DNA from: Acinetobacter soli
GTDB lineage: Bacteria > Pseudomonadota > Gammaproteobacteria > Pseudomonadales > Moraxellaceae
Direction of reading: 5' to 3'
Assembly (NCBI RefSeq): GCF_000760595.1
Contig: NZ_BBNM01000002.1
Location: 62,001 to 126,000, forward strand
Length of the DNA stretch: 64,000 nt
This document shows positions 48,562 through 57,579 of the stretch, piece by piece (the first letter of the stretch is position 1; every line of letters begins with the position of its first letter). A program made the translations under genes and the position numbers. The notes below the pieces were generated by a model, which was not told where the DNA came from, did not search any database, and was given only the letters and a program-made list of their open reading frames with translations.

Positions 48562-49332
48562 ATGAATCAGATTCACCAGACGGCACAACAAGGATTCAGT
48601 CACGCTGCACAACTGTATCAGCATGCGCGCCCGAACTATCCAGAAGCAGTGGTGAACTGGCTCAAGCAAGACTTGGCGCTTGATGCGCAGTCCAGTGTGA
48701 TTGATTTGGGTGCGGGTACAGGAAAATTTCTTCCCTACCTCAAACAAGTCACCTCAGCAATTTATGCTGTAGAGCCAATACGCGAGATGTTACAACAGCT
48801 TCAGGCTGCACATCCTGATGTTATCGCGATTCAGGCACACAGCACAGCCATTCCACTTGCATCTGAAAGTATTGATGCGATTGTGTGCGCACAATCTTTT
48901 CATTGGTTTGCCAATATCGAAAGCCTCAATGAAATGCATCAGCTGCTTCGTCCTGAAGGACATTTGGGCTTGATATGGAATCAGCGCGATGAGCATGTGC
49001 CTTGGGTAAAAGCCATTGCAGATATTCTGGCACCCTTAGAAGGCGATACACCGCGCTATCACAGTGGCGAATGGAAAAAAGTATTTGAGTATCAGCAATT
49101 ATTTCAGCTTGAACGCGCACATGTGTTTCCACATTCGCACTGTGGAAGCGTCGAGCAGGTGGTGAGCCAGCGCTTACTCTCAACCAGTTTTATTGCGGCC
49201 ATGCCCGAGGCTGAGCAACTGGCGTTGAAAGCTGAATTTGAAGCCGTGATATTTAGCTTCACAGGAAAACGACCTTCCGACCAAATTACCTTTCCTTATG
49301 TAACCTATGTTTATGACTTTAAAAAAATTTAA
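48562..49332 (+). CDS. class I SAM-dependent methyltransferase (UbiE/Methyltransf_11 type)
   Basis: This 256-residue enzyme has the SAM-binding motif I VIDLGAGTGKFLPYL followed by the acidic YAVEPIREM, and motif III-like DAIVCAQSFHWF, common in the Methyltransf_11 family. It starts at the ATG at 48562 because a -10 box overlaps the earlier ATG; the ribosome site is weak. The substrate is unknown. The lipoprotein gene downstream begins 10 bases after its stop. Confidence 0.85.
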   Translation: MNQIHQTAQQGFSHAAQLYQHARPNYPEAVVNWLKQDLALDAQSSVIDLGAGTGKFLPYLKQVTSAIYAVEPIREMLQQLQAAHPDVIAIQAHSTAIPLASESIDAIVCAQSFHWFANIESLNEMHQLLRPEGHLGLIWNQRDEHVPWVKAIADILAPLEGDTPRYHSGEWKKVFEYQQLFQLERAHVFPHSHCGSVEQVVSQRLLSTSFIAAMPEAEQLALKAEFEAVIFSFTGKRPSDQITFPYVTYVYDFKKI

Positions 49333-49342
49333 AAAAGTGGTG

Positions 49343-49903
49343 ATGAAAATGAAAACCCGTACGTATGTGTATGCACTGATTGTTGCCGCAAGTGGCTCGC
49401 TATTACTCACTGCCTGCAATAAAACGCCCGACAGCACCGAGAAACCCGCAGCCAGCGCACAGCAGCAGGATGTGATGAAGCAGCTTCAAACACCACCACC
49501 TAAAAGCTTTGACAATACCCCGCAAGATGCGCAGGATATTGCCGCGCTAGATGATTTTGAACAACGCTTTAATGCAATGAACAGCGACATGGAAGCAGAG
49601 CTGATCAAGTTGCAAAAAAGCGGAGATTTAACGCCTGAGTTTGAACGCAACCGAAAAGCCGATACCGTAAATTCTGCGCTGCAAATGCTCAAAGCACTGG
49701 ATTTAAAGACCGAACAAGGCCGCTATATTCAGGGACTGTTTTACCAGTATTGGGATATTCAAGCCAAAGCCTATAGTACTGCCGAGACCTCCGCTGCCAG
49801 CAGTACCGCCCATAGCGCCCCCATGACCCAAGGTTTAGGGCATTATTTGCAGGCACAAGAGCAACTTCGACACTGGAAAGAGATGCTCAAAACAAAATCT
49901 TAA
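49343..49903 (+). CDS. small lipoprotein of unknown function
   Basis: This is a 186-residue lipoprotein. The signal MKMKTRTYVYALIVAASGSLL leads to the lipobox LLTAC. The mature part has a Ser/Ala/Gln/Pro-rich linker, then an alpha-helical region (IAALDDFEQRFNAMNSDMEAEL) and a second helical pair near the C-terminus. No cysteines are seen after the lipid site. It is probably co-transcribed with the methyltransferase 10 bases upstream. Function is unknown. Confidence 0.65.
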   Translation: MKMKTRTYVYALIVAASGSLLLTACNKTPDSTEKPAASAQQQDVMKQLQTPPPKSFDNTPQDAQDIAALDDFEQRFNAMNSDMEAELIKLQKSGDLTPEFERNRKADTVNSALQMLKALDLKTEQGRYIQGLFYQYWDIQAKAYSTAETSAASSTAHSAPMTQGLGHYLQAQEQLRHWKEMLKTKS

Positions 49904-49909
49904 TCCTTA

Positions 49910-49940
49910 AAAAAACGGCCTTATAGGCCGTTTTTTTATC
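49910..49940 (+). terminator. terminator after the lipoprotein gene
   Basis: ACGGCCT-TAT-AGGCCGT is preceded by seven A residues and followed by seven or more T residues, just after the lipoprotein stop. Confidence 0.9.
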
Positions 49941-49987
49941 AGAATAAAGTATCTCGATATGTTCAATTTAAATGCTTTAATCTCAAG

Positions 49988-50548
49988 CTAAATATTTTGA
50001 CGTTCGATCCATTGGATTGAACTCACGCGAAAGACTTCACAGGCACCATCACCCACCCCGCCTGGCGCTAACGATGATGTCCAGACCAGATTGTTGTCTT
50101 TTACCTCAACCAAGTCGCCTTTGAGTCGAACTAAATCACCTCGTTTAACCTGCGTAATTTGTTTGGCAATTGTTGGATTGGCAGGAATGATGTGCATGTT
50201 CGACACCATTTTTAAGGCCTGCTCGGGCGGCACGGGTACGGTGCGCATACTCCAGTTTAAATAGCGGTCATACTGATTGATCTTGATTTGCGATGCAATA
50301 TTCGGATGTGCAAACAAGCCCCAGCTCACAGCATAGTCTATGGGTGAAAACTTGGCCTGTTCATCATGAAAATACTGCTTTGAACCTAAAATCCGAAAAT
50401 CACCGTAAAACGGTTTTAGTACAGAAATGGCCTGTCCTTTTGCTTCGGGCTGAAGGCCACGGGCAATATTGTATTCGATAGAATTTGATGCGCTGGCCTG
50501 CCCAAGCCACAACGCAGCACACAAGCTGATCAGTAAGCGTTTGCGCAT
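49988..50548 (-). CDS. exported protein of unknown function
   Basis: This is a 186-residue protein with a clean Sec signal peptide (MRKRLLISLCAALWLGQASA). The mature part contains VKRGDLVRLKGDLVEVKDNN, which resembles an OB-like or barrel-like turn, and SPIDYAVSWGLFAHPN. I have seen annotations of similar bacterial proteins only as hypothetical. A single cysteine lies in the C-terminal GACEVF. No operon partner is visible. Confidence 0.6.
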   Translation of the reverse strand: MRKRLLISLCAALWLGQASASNSIEYNIARGLQPEAKGQAISVLKPFYGDFRILGSKQYFHDEQAKFSPIDYAVSWGLFAHPNIASQIKINQYDRYLNWSMRTVPVPPEQALKMVSNMHIIPANPTIAKQITQVKRGDLVRLKGDLVEVKDNNLVWTSSLAPGGVGDGACEVFRVSSIQWIERQNI

Positions 50549-50665
50549 AGAGAACCTCGACGGGAATGCAATGAAATCATGTGGATATATTGATTATACT
50601 ATGCTCAAACCCATGAAAAAATTAGCATCATTTAGTAACCGTCTATGTAAAATACGTAGTCGTAT

Positions 50666-51136
50666 TTAAACCTCATCAAAATCAATCCGTATCGTTTCAA
50701 AACGCACCCGTCCTTGACGAATCGCTTCTGCAATCGCCTGCTGTCCTTTGGTCAGGCGTGCGCCTCCGCTTTTGATATCGACTAAAATCACCTCGATATC
50801 ATCGGCATGTCCTTCGCCATCTCTAAAATCGGTATAGCCATCAAAAATAAGATAATCGACAGGATCGCCAATAAATTTCGCATCGCTCGGTAAATAACGG
50901 AATTCTGGCAAAATCGGCGCAAACTGCTCGGCCATTTTGCCTTTCAGGACCGCTCGGCTGGTATTCACACTGCGCTTTTGTGCTGCAATCAGCGCTTGCT
51001 GATGCTCAAGTTCAAGCTCGGCAATATACTGCTCGTACTCGGCTTTAATCCGTCCGTTACGACTGTTTGAAAGAATCAAGGTGGTCACTACCACCCCGAT
51101 ACACACCCCGATCAGCATTGCCATCCAGATGGACAT
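50666..51136 (-). CDS. membrane-anchored Holliday-junction-resolvase-like nuclease (PF10107 type)
   Basis: This 156-residue protein begins with a single hydrophobic helix (MAMLIGVCIGVVVTTLILS), then a charged coiled coil (IKAEYEQYIAELELEHQQAL). A domain follows with LKGKMAEQFAPILPEF, FIGDPVDYLIFDGYTD, and IEVILVDIKSGGARLTKGQ. The last two segments have the D-x(n)-D...IKSG pattern of the endonuclease family related to archaeal Holliday-junction resolvases (PF10107). Whether it cuts DNA is not shown. It is divergent from the ParA gene. Confidence 0.75.
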   Translation of the reverse strand: MSIWMAMLIGVCIGVVVTTLILSNSRNGRIKAEYEQYIAELELEHQQALIAAQKRSVNTSRAVLKGKMAEQFAPILPEFRYLPSDAKFIGDPVDYLIFDGYTDFRDGEGHADDIEVILVDIKSGGARLTKGQQAIAEAIRQGRVRFETIRIDFDEV

Positions 51137-51258
51137 AAGAATTCCTGTTTTGAAATGTGAGCCACACTTTAAATAAGCGCAACACTTTTGTCATGTCTGC
51201 GCATATTCCCGAAAAAAGATGCTAATCTAAATCAGAAATTTAAGCATTTATATCTGGC

Positions 51259-51903
51259 ATGAAAACGATACTTATAGCAAATCAAAAAGGCGGCTGTGGC
51301 AAAACCATAACAGCAATCACACTTGCCTCTGCACTGGCACAAAAAGGTTATCGCGTTGCACTGGCCGATGCCGACAATCAGAAATCGGCACGGCAATGGT
51401 TAAAACAACGGCCAAGTCATGTTGCAGGCATTCAAAGTCTGGACTGGCGTCATGAAAAATCGATTGGTGAAGTGCCCAAAGGAATCGAGTATTTAATTAT
51501 TGATGCACCGGGCGCGCTTTCAGATGATCAGGCACAGCATCTGATCAGTGAATCACATGCCATCGTCACTCCGCTACAACCCTCTTTTTTTGATATTGAT
51601 AGCACCAAGCGCTTTTTAAAAGATATCCACGATATCAAGCGGATTCGTAAGGGCAAGGTCGAAATTTTATTGCTGGCCAATCGCATGAAAGCCAACAGCT
51701 CAAGCAGTAAAGATATTCAACAGTTTTTTGACAAGATTGAGCAAGCGCCGATTGCATCGATCAATGAACGCAGTGCCTACGGCCAGCTCGCCATGCAGGG
51801 TCTAAGTATTTTTGATAAAACTCAGAAGAATTTTATTGAGTTGCAAAAACAGTGGCAACCGCTTCTAGATGCACTGATTGAAGATAAGAGCAAATGGTTC
51901 TAA
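51259..51903 (+). CDS. ParA-like P-loop ATPase (orphan)
   Basis: This is a 214-residue ParA/Soj/MinD-type ATPase. The deviant Walker A KGGCGKT is at about residues 10-16, with [11 protein letters not shown] near 37 and the Walker B-like [11 protein letters not shown]. There is no ParB gene or obvious parS beside it, so it is an orphan ParA-like protein, perhaps for protein or cargo positioning. The gene has no close partner on its own strand. Confidence 0.85.
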   Translation: MKTILIANQKGGCGKTITAITLASALAQKGYRVALADADNQKSARQWLKQRPSHVAGIQSLDWRHEKSIGEVPKGIEYLIIDAPGALSDDQAQHLISESHAIVTPLQPSFFDIDSTKRFLKDIHDIKRIRKGKVEILLLANRMKANSSSSKDIQQFFDKIEQAPIASINERSAYGQLAMQGLSIFDKTQKNFIELQKQWQPLLDALIEDKSKWF

Positions 51904-52031
51904 AAACAATATTCTTAACAGATAAAAGCAGCGTTATTTTTGGCTACGTAATAAAACCAACTGTTTATTTGCCAGTCAATTATTTTCAGTTAATATGATT
52001 TGGCCTCGCCCATCATGATTTAGAGAGTTCT

Positions 52032-53141
52032 GTGCAACAATACGCGCCAACCCTGCAACGTGCTTTATTATTCGGTTTGTTGATTATCCTGCTGCTTTTG
52101 GGTTTTCACATTCTGAAGTATTTTATTGTTCCTGTGGTATGGGCAGCGATTATTGCGTATATGACGTGGCCGCTATACAAGCGGATTCAGCGTTTTTTTG
52201 GTGAACACCGCCCGAATCTGACCGCCACCATCATGATCAGCATTATCATTTTAGTGATTGGAGTTCCGCTTACCTTTGCGGTGTTTATTTTACAGCATGA
52301 AGGGCGCAATCTGTTTATTGAGTTACAGCAGCAAATTTTTTCTGGGCATCTGGACGCACCAAATTTTGTCCGTGACCTACCGATTGTAGGTAAGGAAATT
52401 GTACGTATTCTCAATGAAATCAACACCAATCCGAGCAATATTACCCAAAACGTGACCCTTTGGCTACAAAGCCATATGGGTTATGGGCGCTTTGTATTAA
52501 GTGAAATCAGTAAAAATCTGGTCAAATTGTGCTTTGCTTTGCTGTCGTTGTACTTCTTCTACCGTGATGGGCAAACGATTTTATCGCAAGTGAGTAAAGC
52601 CCTCGAAATGGTGATTGGCCCTCGAATTCATCATTATTTAGATACAATTTCTGAAACCACACGTGCGGTGGTATATGGGGTGGGTTTGACTGCTGTGGCA
52701 CAAGCCATTCTGGCCGGGCTGAGCTACTTTGTCGCAGGCGTCCCTAACCCGATGGTACTGACCCTAGTCACTTTCTTGCTGGCGTTAATTCCATTTGGTA
52801 CACCGCTGGCTTATAGCGCGGTGGCGTTATGGCTATTTTCTCAAGGTCAGATGGTCGGTGCGATTGGGGTCATGCTCTGGGGAGTTTGTATTGTCAGCAC
52901 CTCCGACAATGTAATTCGCCCACTGGTCATTTCTGGCGCGACGCAAATTCCATTTTTGCTGATTATGTTTGGTGTATTGGGTGGAATTGCCAGCTTTGGA
53001 CTGGTCGGCCTCTTTATTGGCCCGGTCATTTTGGCAGTTCTTTTGGCGATCTGGCGCGAATGGCTGCATGAAAATATCGAACCGGAACCAATGCCTAAAA
53101 CCACAATGATTTACGACAATCTGGACGACCCAAAACTCTAA
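52032..53141 (+). CDS. AI-2E family transporter
   Basis: This 369-residue membrane protein (PerM/TqsA type) has about seven to eight hydrophobic segments and the family features LVIYFWPVV-like opening (FIVPVVWAAIIAYMTWPLYK), LVTFLLALIPFGTPLAY and GVLGGIASFGLVGLFIGPV. Some members export autoinducer-2; others act as sodium/proton antiporters, so the substrate is open. The start is GTG at 52032 after TAGAGAG. It is followed by an unusual pair of inverted DnaA-box sequences. Confidence 0.88.
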   Translation: MQQYAPTLQRALLFGLLIILLLLGFHILKYFIVPVVWAAIIAYMTWPLYKRIQRFFGEHRPNLTATIMISIIILVIGVPLTFAVFILQHEGRNLFIELQQQIFSGHLDAPNFVRDLPIVGKEIVRILNEINTNPSNITQNVTLWLQSHMGYGRFVLSEISKNLVKLCFALLSLYFFYRDGQTILSQVSKALEMVIGPRIHHYLDTISETTRAVVYGVGLTAVAQAILAGLSYFVAGVPNPMVLTLVTFLLALIPFGTPLAYSAVALWLFSQGQMVGAIGVMLWGVCIVSTSDNVIRPLVISGATQIPFLLIMFGVLGGIASFGLVGLFIGPVILAVLLAIWREWLHENIEPEPMPKTTMIYDNLDDPKL

Positions 53142-53157
53142 CGCCTCCTTATGATCG

Positions 53158-53183
53158 TGTGGATAACAATCAAGTTATCCACA
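53158..53183. other. two perfect DnaA-box sequences in an inverted repeat
   Basis: TGTGGATAAC-AATCAA-GTTATCCACA is a perfect 10-bp inverted repeat; each arm contains the strict DnaA box TTATCCACA (one on each strand). It lies 17 bases after the AI-2E gene stop and 210 bases before the next start. It can also form a hairpin but has no T tract, so it is not a standard terminator. Whether DnaA binds here is unknown. Confidence 0.7.
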
Positions 53184-53394
53184 TGATGGAGTGCAAAAAC
53201 CATTTACATTGCTCATTAAACTCCCGCATATCTGTGAAAAAACTGCTACACAAGCGTCTATTTGGTCATCAAAGCACTACCTTGATTTACATCTGACGGA
53301 CATAAACTGAACGCGATTTACAAAACGAACTGTCATAGTTTTGAATCAGTCACTTTTATTTTTGTGCATTTTATAAACGTCAGAGGAATAAAAT

Positions 53395-54006
53395 ATGAAA
53401 ATTGCATTAATTGGTGCAACAGGTATGGCGGGTTCTCGAATTTTAGAAGAGTTGGTGTCACGCGGTCACTATGTTAAGGCAATTGCTCGAGATATTCATA
53501 AAGTTGCAGAAACAGAACGCGTTATGGCGGTTGCATTAGATTTAAATGATCACGATGCTTTGGTCGATGCGTTGAAAGGCCAAGATGCAGTGATCAGTTC
53601 AGTGCGTTTTCATGGCCTCGATGCCAATGCATTGCTCAAAGCCATTTACGAATCGAAAGTGAAACGTTATATCGTGGTGGGCGGCGCAGGTAGCTTACAT
53701 GTTCCGCATCAGAATGTTCGATTAATCGATACAGAAGAATTCCCAGAGGCGTATCGTCCCGAAGCTGAGGCAGCAGGACATTTTCTGGATAAATTAAAAC
53801 AGATTGACGATCTGGACTGGACCTATATTTCGCCATCTGCCGAATTCGGCCCGGGTAAACGTACCGGCGAGTTTCGTTTGGGTAAAGATGAACTGCTGGT
53901 TGCCGATGATGTCAGTAAAATTTCAACCGAGGACTTTGCCGTTGCATTGGCCGATGAACTTGAACAGCGCAACCATGTTCAGGAACGCTTTACCGTAGGT
54001 TATTAA
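53395..54006 (+). CDS. NAD(P)-binding SDR-like oxidoreductase (NmrA/YwnB type)
   Basis: This 203-residue protein has the Rossmann motif MKIALIGATGMAGSRILEEL, then VVGGAGSLHV and the segment WTYISPSAEFGPGKRTGEF. This is the short atypical SDR family (YwnB-like NAD(P)-binding), which often acts as a redox sensor or reductase. A ribosome site (AGAGGAA) precedes the ATG. A terminator follows the gene, so it is monocistronic. The substrate is unknown. Confidence 0.83.
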   Translation: MKIALIGATGMAGSRILEELVSRGHYVKAIARDIHKVAETERVMAVALDLNDHDALVDALKGQDAVISSVRFHGLDANALLKAIYESKVKRYIVVGGAGSLHVPHQNVRLIDTEEFPEAYRPEAEAAGHFLDKLKQIDDLDWTYISPSAEFGPGKRTGEFRLGKDELLVADDVSKISTEDFAVALADELEQRNHVQERFTVGY

Positions 54007-54064
54007 TTTCAGTTTCTGATTTTCAGTCGCTGTTAATGACTGCATTCTTGTTCGCAGTTTGAAA

Positions 54065-54092
54065 GAGGAGCCTTCAAATGGCTCCTTTTTTA
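54065..54092 (+). terminator. terminator after the SDR gene
   Basis: AGGAGCC-TTCAAAT-GGCTCCT is followed by six T residues, about 60 bases after the SDR stop. Confidence 0.85.
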
Positions 54093-54190
54093 CATGAGTG
54101 TGCTAGTAGCGATGATACGGTAAACGGATTGACAGCCTGTGTAAAAAAGCCCAATCTACAAACATAAAAAACTTAACAACTATAACATTT

Positions 54191-56341
54191 ATGCGCAGTC
54201 GCTTTGAATTTTTGTCGTCTTATCAAATTAATGCAACGCTGGTGTATTGCGTCCAGATTTTTATTGTTTTGCTCGGGACCACCTTGGGGCTTCGAAGCTT
54301 AGGTCTACATGAACTGATCATTCCAGTGACGCTGGGTGCAATTGCAACCGCCCTCACCGATTTTGATGACCGCTTGACTATTCGTTTACGCAATTTAATG
54401 TATGTGTCGGTACTATTTTTTGTGGTCAGTACCATACTTGAGTTACTGGCGCCCTATCCCGCTTTTTTTATTGTGTACCTGTCGTTATCGAGTGGCTTTT
54501 TAATTTTACTGGGTTCACTTGGTCAACGTTATGCGACCATTTCATTTGGTACTGTGCTGCTGTCTGTTTATACCCTTTTTGGATTAGGAGAATACACACA
54601 CTGGTATCAGCAACCTCTGTATTTTGTTTATGGTGTGCTTTGGTACGGCCTGACCTCTGTGCTGTTTTTTATGATCAAGCCTACACTTGCCGTGCAAGAC
54701 AATCTGGCTCAGATTTTTCAAAATTTATCGCAAGTACTCACCTTAAAGTCACGCTTATTTGATCCCGATAATCTCGACAATGTTGAGCAGTTGCTGTTTG
54801 AACTTTCACTCGAAAACAGCAAAACCGTGCAAAGTCTGAACAGTGCCAAAAGTTCATTACTCAGCCGTTTAAAGGCATCGCGGGTCAATAAAAACAGTAT
54901 GCAATGGTTACATTTATACTTTGTCGCACAAGACATCCATGAACAGGTCAGCGCCAACTATTTGCATTATGAGCAAATTCAGCGCAATTTTAGCCGCAGT
55001 GATCTGATTTTTCGAATTCAAAAAAATATTCGCCTGCAAGCACAGGCCTGCGAACAATTAAGCCAATGCATTCTGAGTCGCCAACCCTATCAGCCTAGAC
55101 CGGAAATCAAACAGTCATTGCTGCAACTAGAGCTGTCGATGCAAGACTGGATTGCCGAAAACCCGCACAACATCGAGGTGAAAAATCTCAAATTAATTTT
55201 AAAGAATTTACATAATCTGGATGATCAACTGAGTAACCTCGATGATCTTCAAGCTACCTATCCACAGCGGATGCAACATCATATCGATAACCTGAACTTA
55301 CTGGATGACGATATTCATGGCATACGGGATTTATGGCTTAAGTTTCGTCAGCATCTGACGCCTCAATCGGCCTTATTTCGTCATGCCACGCGTATCGCCT
55401 TTGTGTTTGCTGCCGGTTCGCTCATCTCGCTGCTGCCTTTTGCGCAAAATGGCTACTGGATTTTACTGACCGGACTGTTTGTCTGTCAGGTGACTTATTT
55501 TGCGACCAAAAGTCGCTTAAGATTACGTACGCTTGGCACCCTGCTCGGCGTTATATTTGGTTTGCCCATCCTGTATTTTGTTCCCAGCGTTGATGGGCAA
55601 CTCATGATCACCGTGATCTGTGGGGTGTTTTTCTTTTATCTCAGACAAAAAAAGTACGCGCTGGCCACCAGTATGGCCACGCTTATGGTGTTGCTAATTT
55701 TTAATTTAAAAGGTGCAGGCTACGCGATTATTTTACCGCGTGTGATCGATACCTTACTCGGTTGTGCCGTGGCTTGGTTTGCGGTCAGTTTTATCTGGCC
55801 TGACTGGAATTTTCGCAATATTTCCAACAATATTCGTAACAGTAGCCAAGCCTGTGTGGCGTATTTTTCTTCTGTGATTGAGCAATATCAAACGGGCCGC
55901 AATAATAGCATGGCGTACCGGATTGCTCGGCGCTTGGCACACAACAGCCAAATTGAACTCTCGACCATGATTTCGAGTCTTAGTGCAGAACCACACCCGA
56001 ACCCCGAATTAATTCATTCGGCTTTTCGCTACTTGGTTTATAGCCACAGTCAGTTAAGCTACATTTCAGCTTTGGGGAGTCATCGGGAAAAGGTGGAGGA
56101 TCCAGAGATTTTGGCACTCATGCAAAAATGTCAGCAGATGCTGCATGCCGTTTTACAGCAGCACCAGCCATTGCCTCAGGGTCAAATCGAACAACAATTG
56201 CGTGAAATTGAGCGTTTGGCACAAAGCAATTCAGGCGCCGATAACCTGATGCTGGTGCTCAAACAGATCAGTTTGATTTTGGAGACCCTTCCTGAGCTGA
56301 TCAACTTACGTACGCAACTGTTGCAGCAAGAGATTCGTTAA
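54191..56341 (+). CDS. YccS/FUSC family inner-membrane protein
   Basis: This 716-residue protein has the YccS layout: an N-terminal membrane block of about six segments, a long cytoplasmic helical domain (residues about 180-390), and a second membrane block around LISLLPFAQNGYWILLTGLFVCQ with a second cytoplasmic tail. This is the FUSC/aromatic acid exporter-like superfamily. Some relatives export aromatic acids or fusaric acid; the function of YccS is not established. It converges with the craA-like gene, 8 bases apart. Confidence 0.88.
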   Translation: MRSRFEFLSSYQINATLVYCVQIFIVLLGTTLGLRSLGLHELIIPVTLGAIATALTDFDDRLTIRLRNLMYVSVLFFVVSTILELLAPYPAFFIVYLSLSSGFLILLGSLGQRYATISFGTVLLSVYTLFGLGEYTHWYQQPLYFVYGVLWYGLTSVLFFMIKPTLAVQDNLAQIFQNLSQVLTLKSRLFDPDNLDNVEQLLFELSLENSKTVQSLNSAKSSLLSRLKASRVNKNSMQWLHLYFVAQDIHEQVSANYLHYEQIQRNFSRSDLIFRIQKNIRLQAQACEQLSQCILSRQPYQPRPEIKQSLLQLELSMQDWIAENPHNIEVKNLKLILKNLHNLDDQLSNLDDLQATYPQRMQHHIDNLNLLDDDIHGIRDLWLKFRQHLTPQSALFRHATRIAFVFAAGSLISLLPFAQNGYWILLTGLFVCQVTYFATKSRLRLRTLGTLLGVIFGLPILYFVPSVDGQLMITVICGVFFFYLRQKKYALATSMATLMVLLIFNLKGAGYAIILPRVIDTLLGCAVAWFAVSFIWPDWNFRNISNNIRNSSQACVAYFSSVIEQYQTGRNNSMAYRIARRLAHNSQIELSTMISSLSAEPHPNPELIHSAFRYLVYSHSQLSYISALGSHREKVEDPEILALMQKCQQMLHAVLQQHQPLPQGQIEQQLREIERLAQSNSGADNLMLVLKQISLILETLPELINLRTQLLQQEIR

Positions 56342-56349
56342 AGCTTAAG

Positions 56350-57579
56350 TTAGAATTGATCATTGGCTTTGCGGATACGCATTTGTTGCAGCAGTACCTT
56401 ACGCGGAAAGCCAAACCACAATGCAATTAAAAACACCGAAGATAAACTAAATGCCATGATATGAAACTCGACATAAAGCGCGCGCACCAGTTCAATAATC
56501 AGGAAAAAACTAAACATCAATAACATGGATACCGCTGCGGCTACTGTGCCTTTGGCCACAGGTGAAGACATCAATGCAAAACGGTAAATCACCGAAAAGC
56601 TGAGACCTTCACCAAAACTGATCAAAGTCATTCCGAGTAATAAACATGGTATGAGATATTGCTGCCAGATCGCTCCAACCATAAGCACCAAAGTACCCAA
56701 TAGCATGATCGGCAGCCCGATTAAAATGGTGCGACCTAAAGTCAACCTGTCGATGATTTTAATTAAAACAATATTGCCCGCAATCAGTCCCAGAAAAATC
56801 GGAAACTGAGCCAAACCATACTGCACACTACTCAGTTTTAGCTCATCCACTAGCATCACCGGGGATAACGCAATCCAGAGCATCAATGGCATCGCCACCA
56901 GTGGGAGTGCCAGCGTAAGGCCTAAAAAGGTGCTATCGCTGTAAATGCGTTTAAAATCATCAAATAAATATATAAATGGCTGACGCGTTACACTTTGCTG
57001 CTGGCTCGGCATTTTGGCTTTCAGCCCAAACCAGCTTAAAAAAGCTAAGGCAGCAATGGCCACAAATCCCCAGTGCCAAGAAACATAATCAATTAAAAAA
57101 GCGCCCAGTACCGGGCCAAGCAATGGTGCTAATAACGAGATATTGGCCATCAGTGCCATCACCTTAATGGCATCCCGCTCTTCGAAATTTTCCTGAACAG
57201 CCGCATAACCCACAGCAGAAATTACAGTTAAACCAATGCCTTGTAAAAAGCGTAACGCCAAAAACTGGGCCATATTGTGTGTGAGTAAAATCAGCAAACA
57301 ACACACTGCAAAGAACAAGACGCCAGCCAGCAAAACACGCTTACGCCCCAAACGATCCGACAATGGCCCTAGCAGCCAAGCCACGCAGGCACCGCCAAGA
57401 ACATAAAACGACATCGACGACGGCGCCCATGTGGCACTGACACCAAAGTCTTGCGTAATGGCCAACATCGCTGGCTGAATCAGATCGTTGCCGATATAGA
57501 CCGCAAACTCAAACAGCACCAAGGCCAGCGGAAACATCAACGTTGCACGATTTAGGGAAGTAGTGTGTTTCTTTTGCAT
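56350..57579 (-). CDS. craA: CraA/MdfA-like multidrug (chloramphenicol) MFS transporter
   Basis: This 409-residue major-facilitator drug/proton antiporter (ATG at 57579) is closely similar to E. coli MdfA and to CraA, the intrinsic chloramphenicol efflux pump described in Acinetobacter baumannii. The first helix reads FPLALVLFEFAVYIGNDLIQ, with acidic residues equivalent to MdfA Glu26 and Asp34 (here near 24 and 32), and motif A is LGPLSDRLGRKR. Other hallmarks are GYAAVQENFEERDAIKVMALMANISLLAPLLGPV. Substrates are inferred. An upstream TTG at 57588 is less likely. No specific regulator lies beside it. Confidence 0.88.
   Translation of the reverse strand: MQKKHTTSLNRATLMFPLALVLFEFAVYIGNDLIQPAMLAITQDFGVSATWAPSSMSFYVLGGACVAWLLGPLSDRLGRKRVLLAGVLFFAVCCLLILLTHNMAQFLALRFLQGIGLTVISAVGYAAVQENFEERDAIKVMALMANISLLAPLLGPVLGAFLIDYVSWHWGFVAIAALAFLSWFGLKAKMPSQQQSVTRQPFIYLFDDFKRIYSDSTFLGLTLALPLVAMPLMLWIALSPVMLVDELKLSSVQYGLAQFPIFLGLIAGNIVLIKIIDRLTLGRTILIGLPIMLLGTLVLMVGAIWQQYLIPCLLLGMTLISFGEGLSFSVIYRFALMSSPVAKGTVAAAVSMLLMFSFFLIIELVRALYVEFHIMAFSLSSVFLIALWFGFPRKVLLQQMRIRKANDQF

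Noticed and set aside
51259..51903. Idea that the ParA-like gene marks an integrated plasmid
   Set aside because: There is no ParB, parS-like repeat, replication gene, integrase or flanking repeat; surrounding genes look core.
53158..53183. Reading the inverted DnaA boxes as a normal terminator
   Set aside because: The stem is good but no T tract follows, unlike the other terminators in the window.
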